Assembly (NCBI GenBank): GCA_020636895.1
Contig: JACJWZ010000003.1
Span: 138,115 to 202,114, forward strand
From: Thermoleophilales bacterium
GTDB lineage: Bacteria; Actinomycetota; Thermoleophilia; Solirubrobacterales; 70-9
DNA length: 64,000 nucleotides
Direction: 5' to 3'
Under the pieces are notes generated by a model. The model saw nothing but the letters and a program-made list of their open reading frames with translations, did not search any database and was not told where the DNA came from. The first letter of the stretch is position 1; every line of letters begins with the position of its first letter. The position numbers were made by a program, and so were the translations under genes. Shown here piece after piece: positions 40,726 through 49,063 of the stretch.

Positions 40726-42285
40726 CTACCGCCGCAGCGTCTTCGCGCCGGTCCGCAGCAGCGAGCCGCCGCCCTCGCGCAGCACCTTGACCCGCGAGCC
40801 GGCGCCGCCGTAGAGCAGGCCCGCGGCGGCGCGGACCGCCTCGCCGAGGGTGCGGTCGTAGGGCTGCCACCAGAGGTCGCGGCTGCGGGCCGAGTTCCAC
40901 GTCACGTTCTTGACCTCGACGCACTCGCGGAGGCCGAAGCGGGAGTGGGTGCGGCCGAGGCCGGAGTCCTTGACGCCTCCCCACGCGCACTGCATCGCGG
41001 CGTGGCTGTAGGCGTGGTCGTTGATCCAGACCATCCCCGACTCGATCCGCCGCGCCATCCGCTCGCCCTTCTTCCGGTCACGGGTCCAGATCGAGGCGCC
41101 GAGGCCGAAATCGGAATCGTTGGCGAGCTCGATCGCCTCCTCCTCGGAGGCGACCACGACGATCGGCAGCACCGGCCCGAAGATCTCCTCGCGCATGATC
41201 CGCATCTCGTGGCTGACGCCGGTCAGCACCGTCGGCTCGATGTACTTCCCGCTCGAGCCGCTCACCTCGAGCGGGCCGCCGCAGCGTCGCTCGGCGCCGT
41301 CGGCGATCGCGTCGTCGACGAGCTCGCAGACGATCTCGTGCTGATCCGTGGAGACCATCGGCCCGACCTCGACGTCCCAACTCGACGGGTCGCCGACGCG
41401 GAGCCGCTCGGTCTCGGCGACGACTCCGGAGATGAAGCGCTCGGCCACCTCCTCGACGACGTACACGCGCTCGATCCCGGCGCATGTCTGTCCGGCATTG
41501 GCGAAACCGGCCCAGACGATGCCGCTGATCGCGTTCTGCAGATCGGCATCGGCGCAGACGATGGCGGGGTCCTTGCCGCCCAGCTCGAGCACCGAGCCCT
41601 TCATCCGCGCCGCGCAGGCGGCCCCGACCTTGTAGCCGGTCTCGACCGATCCGGTGAAGAAGACCTTGCGCACGCTCGACTCGGTGATCGCGGCGCCGAC
41701 GTCGCCCTCGCCGTGGAGGACGCGGACGAGCCCGTCGGGCACGCCCGCCTTCTCGAAGGCGACGCGGATCCGCTCGCCGATCAGCGGAGTCAGCTCGGCG
41801 GGCTTGAGGACGACGCCGTTGCCGGCCATGAGCGCGATCGCGACCTCGCCGAACGGGATCGACCAGGGGTAGTTCCAGGGGGCGATCACGCCGACCACCC
41901 CGAGCGGCTCGAAGGCGAATCTTGCGCGCTTGCCGATGAACAGGCCTTGACCCATGCGGACGGGCTGATCGTCGAGAATCTCCGGACCCTCCTCGGCGAG
42001 CCAGTGGAGCCCGTCGATCGTCGGCACGACCTCCATCGTGTAGGCCTCGGTGATCGGCTTGCCTTGCTCCCGCGAGAGCAACGTCGCGACCTCGTCGAGG
42101 TCGGCGGCGAGCAGATCCGCGGTCCGGCGCAGGTAGCGGCCGCGATCTCGGAGCGAGAGCTCACCCCAGAAGCGCTGTACCTCGGCGACGTCGTCGACGG
42201 CGGCCTGGACGTCGCCGGGATCGGTCGTCTCAACGGAGCCGAGCGGCTCCCCGGTCGCGGGGTTAAACGATTCGAGCGTTCCCAT
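40726..42285 (-). CDS. Aldehyde dehydrogenase (NAD(P)-dependent family)
   Basis: A 519-aa dehydrogenase. The NAD-binding region includes GVIAPWNYPWSIP and FFTGSVETGYKVG. The catalytic Glu is in LELGGKDP near 255 and the nucleophile Cys in NAGQTCAGIERV near 288. EEIFGPVLPIV is also seen. A C-terminal extension of about 50 residues (LWWQPYDRTLGEAVRAAAG) follows the core; similar tails occur in broad-range succinate-semialdehyde and fatty aldehyde dehydrogenases of actinobacteria. AGGAGAAGAGG lies immediately before the ATG. The substrate is uncertain. Confidence 0.9.
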   Translation of the reverse strand: MGTLESFNPATGEPLGSVETTDPGDVQAAVDDVAEVQRFWGELSLRDRGRYLRRTADLLAADLDEVATLLSREQGKPITEAYTMEVVPTIDGLHWLAEEGPEILDDQPVRMGQGLFIGKRARFAFEPLGVVGVIAPWNYPWSIPFGEVAIALMAGNGVVLKPAELTPLIGERIRVAFEKAGVPDGLVRVLHGEGDVGAAITESSVRKVFFTGSVETGYKVGAACAARMKGSVLELGGKDPAIVCADADLQNAISGIVWAGFANAGQTCAGIERVYVVEEVAERFISGVVAETERLRVGDPSSWDVEVGPMVSTDQHEIVCELVDDAIADGAERRCGGPLEVSGSSGKYIEPTVLTGVSHEMRIMREEIFGPVLPIVVVASEEEAIELANDSDFGLGASIWTRDRKKGERMARRIESGMVWINDHAYSHAAMQCAWGGVKDSGLGRTHSRFGLRECVEVKNVTWNSARSRDLWWQPYDRTLGEAVRAAAGLLYGGAGSRVKVLREGGGSLLRTGAKTLRR

Positions 42286-42306
42286 CCTCTTCTCCTGACC
42301 ACCCTA

Positions 42307-42321
42307 ATCGCCTCCGGCGAT
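42307..42321 (-). terminator. Small hairpin upstream of the aldehyde dehydrogenase
   Basis: ATCGCC-TCC-GGCGAT, 6-bp stem, followed on the minus strand by TT. It lies 45 bp after the rarA stop and before the dehydrogenase ribosome site, so it may end the rarA transcript. Confidence 0.35.
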
Positions 42322-42365
42322 CGTTCCTTGAGGCCCGGGCCACTTCGTTCCCGGATCGGGCGTCC

Positions 42366-43703
42366 TCAGGCGTCCTCGGGCGCCCCGCGGACCCGTCGGA
42401 TCCGCTCCAGCCGCTCCGCGAGCTCGGCCTCGAAACCGCGGCCGGTCGGCTCGTAGAAACGGGTCTCGCCGACCGACTCCGGCAGGGCTCGCTGGTCGGT
42501 CAGGCCGCCGGGGGCATCGTGCGGGTACTCGTAGCCGATCCCGCGGCCGAGCTCCTTCGCGCCCGGGTAGGCGGCGCTGCGCAGGGCTGCCGGCGGCTGG
42601 CCGGCGCCGTGCTCGCGGACGTGGCGCTCGGCGGCGAGCAAGCCCGCGTAAGAGGCATTCGACTTCGGCGCCAGTGACAGGTAAACCGCGCCCTGCGCGA
42701 GGTTGAGGCGGCACTCGGGCAGCCCGACACGATCGACCGCGGCGCCGACGGACGTGGCGACGACGAGCGCCTGCGGGTCGGCGTTGCCGATGTCCTCGGA
42801 GGCGAAGATCACCATCCGCCGAGCGATGAAGCGAGGGTCCTCGCCACCCTCGAGCATCGCCGCGAGGTAGTACAGCGACGCATCGACGTCGGAGGCGCGC
42901 GTCGACTTGATCCAGGCCGAGATGTAGTCGTAGTGCTTGTCGCCGGACTTGTCGTACTGGACGGCCTTGCGCTGCAACGCGTCCTCGGCGACGGCGAGCG
43001 TGATCCGCCCCTCGGGACCGACGGTCGCCGCCGCCCGCTCGAGCGCGCCGAGCGCCGCCCGTGCGTCTCCTCCGGCGCGGTCGGCCAGCATCGCGAGCGC
43101 CTCGTCGTCGACGGCGGGCGGCGGATCGAGCCCGCGCTCGGGGTCGGTGAGCGCCCGTCGCAGGAGCGCCTCGACGTCATCGTCGCCGAGCGGCCGCAGC
43201 TCGTAGATCTGGGAGCGGGACAGCAGCGCCGAGTTGACCTCGAAGAAGGGGTTCTCGGTGGTGGCTCCGATCAGCGTCACGAGGCCGTCCTCGACGGCGG
43301 GAAGCAGCGCGTCCTGCTGTGCCTTGTTGAAGCGGTGGATCTCGTCGAGGAAAAAGACGGTCCGCCGCCCGGCCCGTCGCCGCTCCTCAGCGCGGCCGAG
43401 CACCGCCCTGACCTCGGCTCGACCGGCGTTGACGGCGGATTGCTCCTCAAAGGCGCCATCGGCGGCGGTCGCGACGATCCGCGCAATCGTCGTCTTGCCG
43501 GTTCCCGGTGGCCCGTAGAGGACCATCGAGTGCGGCTCGCCCGACTCGATCGCCGTGCGCAACGCGGAGCCCTCCGCGAGCAGATGCTCCTGCCCGGCGA
43601 GGTCGGAGAGCGAGCGCGGCCGCATCCGCACCGCCAGCGGCGCGTCGGCGCCGCCTTCGGCGCCTGGCCCGCTCTCACCGCCTTCGAAGAGACGGTCGGT
43701 CAC
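42366..43703 (-). CDS. rarA: Replication-associated recombination protein A (RarA/MgsA)
   Basis: A 445-aa AAA+ ATPase related to the clamp-loader, acting at stalled replication forks. Motifs are PLAVRMRPRSLSDLAGQEHLL, Walker A GPPGTGKTT near 65, Walker B VFFLDEIHRFNKAQQD, sensor I IGATTENPFFEVN, and the C-terminal MgsA region GSPHRxx-like (here KSNASYAGLLAAERHVREHG and YPHDAPGG). The GTG at 43703 begins TDRLFEGG, a usual position for the family; a GTG eight codons upstream is an alternative. It is divergent from the TauE permease. Confidence 0.92.
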   Translation of the reverse strand: MTDRLFEGGESGPGAEGGADAPLAVRMRPRSLSDLAGQEHLLAEGSALRTAIESGEPHSMVLYGPPGTGKTTIARIVATAADGAFEEQSAVNAGRAEVRAVLGRAEERRRAGRRTVFFLDEIHRFNKAQQDALLPAVEDGLVTLIGATTENPFFEVNSALLSRSQIYELRPLGDDDVEALLRRALTDPERGLDPPPAVDDEALAMLADRAGGDARAALGALERAAATVGPEGRITLAVAEDALQRKAVQYDKSGDKHYDYISAWIKSTRASDVDASLYYLAAMLEGGEDPRFIARRMVIFASEDIGNADPQALVVATSVGAAVDRVGLPECRLNLAQGAVYLSLAPKSNASYAGLLAAERHVREHGAGQPPAALRSAAYPGAKELGRGIGYEYPHDAPGGLTDQRALPESVGETRFYEPTGRGFEAELAERLERIRRVRGAPEDA

Positions 43704-43747
43704 CGTCGGATCACCACTCGGCCGCACACAAGGTGTATTGAAGCGAT

Positions 43748-44500
43748 ATGGACCCCGGCTCCCTTCTCCTGATCGCGAGCTGGTCGTTCGCCGTCGCGCT
43801 CGCGGGCGGTACTGCCGGGCTCGTGCTCGGCAACCTCCGGTTGCCGGTCGTGCTGCTCTTCGCGACGTCGGCGGCGGCGGGGGCCGGAGCGAACGTCGCG
43901 ATCAGCGGGGTCGCCGCAGCCGCGGCGGCGAGCATCCACATCCGCGCCGGGCGCGTCAACTGGAGGCTCCTGTGGCTCATGGGTCCCCCGTCGCTGGTCG
44001 GGGGGATCGTCGGCGGGGTGATCAGCGGAGCACTCCCGAGCCGGGTGCTGCTCGGGGTCATCTCCGTCGTCGTCCTCTACGGCGCGGTCGAGACCGCGCG
44101 GCACGGACAGCGCCAGGCACCCGCACCGGCCTCGGAGCCGCACCGTCTCGCCGCTGTGGCCACCGGTCTCGGGGTGGGCGTGCTCGGCGGGATCGTCGGT
44201 CTGATCCTGGGAACCCTGCGCCTGCCCGCGATGTTGCGATGGGTCGGGGTCGACGCGCAGGGCGCCGTGGCGACGAACTCCGCGATCGGAGTGATGCTTG
44301 CGCTGGGAGCTGTGATCGGCCACCTCGGAGGCGACATCGACTGGAACATCGCGCTCGCGGGGTCCACCGGTGCGATCCCGGGAGCCCTGCTCGGAGCCCA
44401 TCTCGTCGGGAGGTTCGAGACCCGGACGCTGCTGCGGGTCGTCGCCGTGGTCCTCGTCGTCAGCGGCCTCGCGATGGCCGCTACGGCGATCGCCGGCTGA
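43748..44500 (+). CDS. TauE/SafE-family membrane permease
   Basis: A 250-aa protein with about eight hydrophobic segments in two homologous halves. Each half has a Gly-rich repeat (LAGGTAGLVLGNLRLPVVLL and VLGGIVGLILGTLRLPAMLR). This internal duplication is typical of the TauE/SafE sulfite/organosulfonate exporter family. There is no adjacent sulfur gene, so the substrate is unknown. It is divergent from rarA, with a 44-bp gap between the start codons. Confidence 0.85.
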   Translation: MDPGSLLLIASWSFAVALAGGTAGLVLGNLRLPVVLLFATSAAAGAGANVAISGVAAAAAASIHIRAGRVNWRLLWLMGPPSLVGGIVGGVISGALPSRVLLGVISVVVLYGAVETARHGQRQAPAPASEPHRLAAVATGLGVGVLGGIVGLILGTLRLPAMLRWVGVDAQGAVATNSAIGVMLALGAVIGHLGGDIDWNIALAGSTGAIPGALLGAHLVGRFETRTLLRVVAVVLVVSGLAMAATAIAG

Positions 44501-44547
44501 GGCGTCCCAGGACTGCGCAGGGAGGCGGGCCGCCACCGCGGCGGCGC

Positions 44548-44553
44548 TACGCT
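44548..44553 (+). promoter_or_regulatory. -10 element, probably leaderless (DUF1385)
   Basis: TACGCT, seven bases before the ATG at 44561. Confidence 0.45.
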
Positions 44554-44560
44554 CCCCGCC

Positions 44561-45460
44561 ATGCCCGACCCGGAGGAGACCAGCGGCGCGACCCCGGACC
44601 TGTTCGCGACGCCGGAACCGTCGACCAACGGCGCCTCCGCGAACGGGCACGGCCCGGCCACGGAGGAGGAGAAGCTGCGCCTCGGCGGCATGGCCCTTCG
44701 CAACGGCCTGCTGATCCACGGCCCGACCTCGTGGGGCGCCGCCGCGCGCGCGAAGGACGGCTCGATCCAGGTCGCCTCGGGCCCGAAGCCCGACTTCGGC
44801 GGCAACCGCTTCGCCAAGGTGCCGATCCTCCGCGGCCCGCTGCGGATGGCGGAAGCCTTCGCCGTGATCCCGATCGCCCGCTTCAACCTTCCCTCCGCCA
44901 GGCTCCCCTTCGAGGACCCGCGCGTGATCGTCGCCGCGGCCGCGACGACTGCGGTCAGCGCCGCGATCCGCGGTCGCGGGCGCGCGCCGAGCGAGATGAG
45001 CCCGGCCCGGGAGGCCGCCACCGCGGTGCTCGGCCTGGCCCCCGCCCTGGTCGCGCTCGGCGGCTCCGACCTCGCCTACTACCACGCGGTCGAGCACAAG
45101 TCGATCGGCGGATACGAGCAGGGCAAGGACGCCGCCGCGGTCCCCAAGGAGCATCAGCGTTGCGGCTCCAACCTGATCGTCCCGATGCTGATCTTCTCCG
45201 TAGCCGGCCAGGTCGTCGTCAACAAGCTGGTCGAGAACCCGGGGCGGGTCACGCAGTCGCTGAGCGGAGTCGCCGGCCTGTCGCTCTCGGTTGAGACTTT
45301 CGTCCATGCCGAGCGGCATCCCGATTCGCCGCTGGGCCGGGCGGTGCACTTCAGCGGAGACGCGATCCAGCGCCTGTTCGCGACCCGCGAACCGGACGAG
45401 GAGCAGATGAAGGTCGGCGCCGCCGCGCTCGACGCGGTGCTCGCCGCCGAACGCGGCTAA
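44561..45460 (+). CDS. DUF1385 membrane protein
   Basis: A 299-aa protein. A disordered, acidic N-terminus (1-45) precedes the DUF1385 core with LRLGGMALRNGLLIHGP, YYHAVEHKSIGGYEQG near 180 and EHQRCGSNLIVPML near 203. The conserved His, Glu and Cys look like a metal or active site. Hydrophobic stretches (about 125-140, 160-175, 210-222) suggest membrane association. The family is common in actinobacteria and Firmicutes, where the gene often lies near prfA/rpmE; the function is not established. The FtsH-like gene follows after 21 bp, with its own ribosome site. Confidence 0.85.
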   Translation: MPDPEETSGATPDLFATPEPSTNGASANGHGPATEEEKLRLGGMALRNGLLIHGPTSWGAAARAKDGSIQVASGPKPDFGGNRFAKVPILRGPLRMAEAFAVIPIARFNLPSARLPFEDPRVIVAAAATTAVSAAIRGRGRAPSEMSPAREAATAVLGLAPALVALGGSDLAYYHAVEHKSIGGYEQGKDAAAVPKEHQRCGSNLIVPMLIFSVAGQVVVNKLVENPGRVTQSLSGVAGLSLSVETFVHAERHPDSPLGRAVHFSGDAIQRLFATREPDEEQMKVGAAALDAVLAAERG

Positions 45461-45481
45461 GCGAGTTGGGGGGTTGTGCCG

Positions 45482-47134
45482 ATGGGTGAGTTCATGAACC
45501 CGATCACGGCAGCGGATCTGATCGACGACGTCACCGGTCAGATCGACAGGTTCTACGGGGTGATCTTTGTCGTCTTCGTGCTCGGGATGCTCTACGTCAT
45601 GTTCCGGATGCTGAGCGTGATGCCGAAGACCAAGCCTCAGGAGATCAAGGCATCGAAGCGCAGCGGGGTCACCTGGGACGACATCGCCGGCGTCGAGGCG
45701 ACCAAGGACGAGCTGCGCGAGGTCGTCGAGTTCCTCTCCGACCCGAAGCGGTTCAAGACCCTCGGCGCGAAGGTCCCGAAGGGGATCCTCCTGCACGGCC
45801 CACCGGGCACGGGCAAGACGATGCTCGCCAAGGCGGTCGCCCACGAGTCCGGCGCCAACTTCTTCAGCCAGTCGGCCTCATCGTTCGTCGAGATGTTCGC
45901 CGGCCTCGGCGCGGCGCGGATCAGGCGCCTCTTCAAGGAGGCGCGCGAGAACTCTCCCGCGATCCTCTTCATCGACGAGCTCGACGCCGTCGGCACCACA
46001 CGCGGCAACGATGTCTCCGGCGAGCGCGACCAGACGCTGAACCAGCTCCTCGTCGAGATGGACGGCTTCGAGGCCTCCGAGAACATCGTCGTCATGGCCG
46101 CGTCGAACCTGCTCGAGAAGCTCGACCCGGCGCTGCTGCGCCCGGGGCGCTTCGACCGTCAGGTGTTCGTGCCGCCGCCCGACCTGCGGGCCCGCGAGGA
46201 GATCCTCAAGGTGCACACCCGCGACAAGCCGCTGAGCCCCGACATCGACCTCAAGCGCGTCGCCCAGCACAGCTCCGGCCTGACCGGCGCGGATCTCGGG
46301 AACCTCTGCAACGAGGCGGCGATCCAGGCCGGCCGCGCGCAGCGCTCGTTCATCTCCCAGGCTGACTTCGACAACGCCTTCGAGCGCGTCGTCGCGGGTC
46401 TGCAGAGTCGCAAGGTGATCACCGACGACGAGAAGCGCGTCGTCGCCTGGCACGAGGCGGGCCACGCCCTCGTCTCAGAGCTGCTGCCGACGGTCGACAA
46501 GGTGCAGAAGGTCTCCATCGTCCCCCGCGGCAAGGCGCTCGGCTACACGCTGAACCTGCCGCAGGAGGACCGCTACCTGAAGTCCCGCCAGGAGCTCATC
46601 GACTACATGAAGGTGCTGCTGGGAGGCCGGGTCGCCGAGCAGATCACGTTCGGTCGGGTCACGACCGGCGCCTCCGACGACCTCTCGAAGGTGACGATGA
46701 TCGCCCGCTCGATGGTCTACGAGTACGGGATGGGGACGTCGATCCGCTCCCACCAGGTCCCGGCGAACGACTGGAACGTCTCCGAGATGATGCGCCAGCG
46801 CCGCGACGAGGAGGTCACCGAGATCGCTGAGGAGGCCTACCGCGGCGCCCAGCGGCTGATCACGGATCACCGCGATCTGCTCGACGAGATCGCCAACAAG
46901 CTGCTCGTCGACGAGGTGATCGAGCAGGCCGAGATCGCTCAGATCATGCGTGAGCACCGCGACACGTCGCTGTCGCCGAAGCCGGCGCACGAACCGCCGA
47001 TCCTTCCGCGCCCGGAGTCGGAGGGCGCGCCCGCCTCCCGCGTCGCCGAGGCGATCAAGTCCGCGGCCGCCGGGGCCGACGCGCCGCAGGGATCGAGTCA
47101 ACCTCCTCCTCCGCCGCCCCCGCCGCTGGCCTGA
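45482..47134 (+). CDS. ftsH: FtsH-like membrane AAA+ zinc protease, short N-terminus
   Basis: A 550-aa protease. A single membrane segment (about 24-44) precedes the AAA+ domain with Walker A GPPGTGKT (106-113), Walker B AILFIDELDAVG and the SRH RPGRFDRQVFV. The M41 domain has HEAGH at 324-328 and the third ligand Asp in TTGASDDLSK. The extracytoplasmic domain and second helix of typical FtsH are missing. The C-terminal tail is Ser/Pro-rich and ends with eight prolines before LA. The ATG at 45482 is eight bases after GGGGGG; a GTG two codons earlier has a poorer spacing. The likely role is membrane-protein quality control. Confidence 0.9.
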   Translation: MGEFMNPITAADLIDDVTGQIDRFYGVIFVVFVLGMLYVMFRMLSVMPKTKPQEIKASKRSGVTWDDIAGVEATKDELREVVEFLSDPKRFKTLGAKVPKGILLHGPPGTGKTMLAKAVAHESGANFFSQSASSFVEMFAGLGAARIRRLFKEARENSPAILFIDELDAVGTTRGNDVSGERDQTLNQLLVEMDGFEASENIVVMAASNLLEKLDPALLRPGRFDRQVFVPPPDLRAREEILKVHTRDKPLSPDIDLKRVAQHSSGLTGADLGNLCNEAAIQAGRAQRSFISQADFDNAFERVVAGLQSRKVITDDEKRVVAWHEAGHALVSELLPTVDKVQKVSIVPRGKALGYTLNLPQEDRYLKSRQELIDYMKVLLGGRVAEQITFGRVTTGASDDLSKVTMIARSMVYEYGMGTSIRSHQVPANDWNVSEMMRQRRDEEVTEIAEEAYRGAQRLITDHRDLLDEIANKLLVDEVIEQAEIAQIMREHRDTSLSPKPAHEPPILPRPESEGAPASRVAEAIKSAAAGADAPQGSSQPPPPPPPPLA

Positions 47135-47199
47135 GCGCCGGCCTCGCGACCGGAGTCCGCTGCGGCGCCCGACCGCGCTCGGCCCGTCGTGCCTGTCAA

Positions 47200-47205
47200 T
47201 ACACT
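47200..47205 (+). promoter_or_regulatory. -10 element, probably leaderless (epimerase)
   Basis: TACACT, nine bases before the ATG at 47215; no ribosome site. Confidence 0.5.
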
Positions 47206-47214
47206 GCGCGGCCC

Positions 47215-47625
47215 ATGCTGGACCGCATCGATCACGTGGGCGTCGCCGTCGAGGATCTCGACGCCGCCCTGAAGCTGTACGAGGACGCCTTCGGGATGCC
47301 GATGGTGCACCGCGAGATCGTCGAGGAGCAAGGCGTCGAGGCCGTGCTGCTCGACGTTGGCGACGGGCACGTCGAGCTGCTGCGCCCGCTCGGCCCCGAC
47401 ACGCCGGTCGGCAAGTACCTCGCCAAGAAGGGCCCCGGCCTGCACCACGTCGCCTACGCGGTCGGCGACATCAAGGCGACGCTCGAGCAGCTCACCGCCG
47501 CCGGCGTCGAGCTGATCGACGAGACCCCGCGGATCGGCATCCGCAAGAGCCAGGTCGCCTTCCTGCACCCGAAGTCGACCGGCGGCGTGCTGACCGAGAT
47601 CGTCCAGCCGGCGGAGGGCCACTGA
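47215..47625 (+). CDS. mce: Methylmalonyl-CoA epimerase
   Basis: A 136-aa glyoxalase/VOC-fold enzyme that interconverts (R)- and (S)-methylmalonyl-CoA, linking propionyl-CoA metabolism to the mutase. Motifs are RIDHVGVAVEDLDAALKLYE at the N-terminus (His metal ligand), GHVELLRP, GLHHVAYAVGDI and FLHPKSTGGVLTEIVQ (C-terminal Glu ligand). Full family length. The mutase and carboxylase genes are not in the window. It is followed after one base by the small DUF3107-like gene. Confidence 0.93.
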   Translation: MLDRIDHVGVAVEDLDAALKLYEDAFGMPMVHREIVEEQGVEAVLLDVGDGHVELLRPLGPDTPVGKYLAKKGPGLHHVAYAVGDIKATLEQLTAAGVELIDETPRIGIRKSQVAFLHPKSTGGVLTEIVQPAEGH

Positions 47626-47626
47626 G

Positions 47627-47839
47627 ATGGCCGACTCGGCCCGGCGGATCGAGCTCGGCTTCGACGGCGGTCAGGTGATCGCCCTGCGCGTCTCCGAGAA
47701 GGACCTCGAGGGCCTGCGCAAGGCGCTCGGCGGTGACGGCTGGCACCGGCTCAGCACCGAGGAGTCCGAGGTCGACGTCGATCTCGGCAAGCTCGTCTTC
47801 GTGAAGACCGCAGGCGACGGCACCAAGGTCGGCTTCTAG
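47627..47839 (+). CDS. Small protein, DUF3107-like
   Basis: A 70-aa soluble protein: a strand-rich N-terminus (RRIELGFDGGQVIALRVSEK), one helix, then a strand-rich half ending TKVGF. Size and the Val-Gly-Phe end resemble actinobacterial DUF3107 proteins, but the match is by eye. The start ATG lies one base after the epimerase stop, so it is in the same operon. Confidence 0.55.
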   Translation: MADSARRIELGFDGGQVIALRVSEKDLEGLRKALGGDGWHRLSTEESEVDVDLGKLVFVKTAGDGTKVGF

Positions 47840-47890
47840 CCCATCCTGCCCCAAGGCGTCCCCGGCACGGAGTTCGCCGAGCCCTCGGAG

Positions 47891-47939
47891 GACCTGTCAC
47901 CGGCAAACAGGGAAGAGGTCCACTTCCGGGTGACACGTC
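47891..47939. repeat. 49-bp inverted-repeat element, family 2 (copy 1)
   Basis: A 49-bp element with ends GACCTGTCACC and GGGTGACACGTC, which pair except at position 4, and a conserved centre GGAAGAGGTCCACTTCC. It aligns without gaps to 55280-55328 and 55362-55410 at about 84-86% identity. It lies between the convergent DUF3107-like and BtrH-like genes. Confidence 0.75.
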
Positions 47940-47987
47940 CGGCGCCGGAACCCTTCCCGTCACCGGGCGGCCCTGCGTGGGCGTGAG

Positions 47988-49049
47988 TCAGTTCTGGGAC
48001 CCTCCGGCGCTCGCCAGCGCGTTCCAGAGGAGATCCTCGGCTTCCACGACCTCGGCGGTCGCGATCCTGATCCGCTCCCAGGCAGCCGGGTCGGCGCCCT
48101 CGGACTCGCTCGCCGCGTAGAGCGCGGAGGCCAGCGCGCTCCAGCGCTCGGCGGCGATCCCGGAGAGCTCCGCCCCGGCGGTGCGCCCGACCTCGGCGAG
48201 GAAGCGCGAGTACATCGACCGGAAGTTGGCGCCGCCGGTGCCGCGGCGCTCGATCACCTGGTAGTTGAAGCGCGCGCACCACTTCCAGTCGGGCGCGGCG
48301 GCGGGCCAGTCGGAGACCTCGTCGCGGAGGCGCCGCAGCGCCGACAGCCCCTCGACCTCCGGGGCGGCCGGCTCAAGCATCGATCGCGCGGCGAGGGCGA
48401 TCGCGGCCGGTGCCGCCTCGAGCAGCTCCGCGCGGGTGGGCACCGCGCCGGGCAGGTCGATCATGTGGCCCGCGAGCGGAAACAGCGGATGCTCCCCGTG
48501 ACGAGCGAGCCGCAGGCCCTTCAGCGACGTCCGCTGCAGCCCCTCGAAGCCGGTGTCGGCGACGTAGGCGGAGTCCTCGTCGTAGCCGGCGAGCACGATC
48601 GCGTGGCCGGGGAAGTGCGCCGAGTTGCCGTAGTGGTCGAGGTGGAAGAGATCGGTGATGAGGAGGATCGGGCGGCCGTCGTCGACGACGTCGCGGGCAA
48701 GCTCCCAGGCCTCGTCGGGATCGCCGGTGGTCCGCAGGCGCAACGGCGCACCGGTCAGCTCCAGGAAGTTCTCCTCGAGCCGTCCCGTGCGACCGTTGGT
48801 GAAGCGGGTCGGCGATAGGTCGGGGGCCGTGAAGTAGTGGAAGCTCGCACCGGCGCCGAGGCCGAGGGCCAGCTCCTCGCTGATCTCGGTTCCGTGGAAG
48901 GCGAGCAGGTTGCGCAACGCCGTCGATCCGCAGTGATGGCCGGGGAGGTGCTCGAAGCCGGGAACGAGAACGGGCTCCGCGCTGACATCGGGCTCCGCCC
49001 GCCCGTGCGCTTCTGTCGACCCCACCCCTGCTCCACGCGCCGCGTCCAT
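47988..49049 (-). CDS. BtrH-like protein (butirosin BtrH N-terminal domain plus DUF4872)
   Basis: A 353-aa protein. A papain-like BtrH N-terminal domain has the nucleophile Cys in GHHCGSTALRNLL near 39-51 and a candidate His in HFPGHAIVLAGYDED near 148. A C-terminal DUF4872-like helical domain spans about 220-340. BtrH in butirosin synthesis transfers an acyl group from an acyl-carrier protein to the aminoglycoside; other members act in varied acyl transfers. No carrier protein or biosynthetic cluster is nearby, so the substrate is unknown. The ATG at 49049 starts a variable 37-residue extension. Confidence 0.8.
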   Translation of the reverse strand: MDAARGAGVGSTEAHGRAEPDVSAEPVLVPGFEHLPGHHCGSTALRNLLAFHGTEISEELALGLGAGASFHYFTAPDLSPTRFTNGRTGRLEENFLELTGAPLRLRTTGDPDEAWELARDVVDDGRPILLITDLFHLDHYGNSAHFPGHAIVLAGYDEDSAYVADTGFEGLQRTSLKGLRLARHGEHPLFPLAGHMIDLPGAVPTRAELLEAAPAAIALAARSMLEPAAPEVEGLSALRRLRDEVSDWPAAAPDWKWCARFNYQVIERRGTGGANFRSMYSRFLAEVGRTAGAELSGIAAERWSALASALYAASESEGADPAAWERIRIATAEVVEAEDLLWNALASAGGSQN

Positions 49050-49063
49050 CGCGACCCAGTCTC

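Noticed and set aside
43700..45844. 714-codon open frame antisense to the TauE permease, DUF1385 and ftsH-like genes
   Set aside because: It crosses three recognisable genes on the plus strand and shows only compositional bias.
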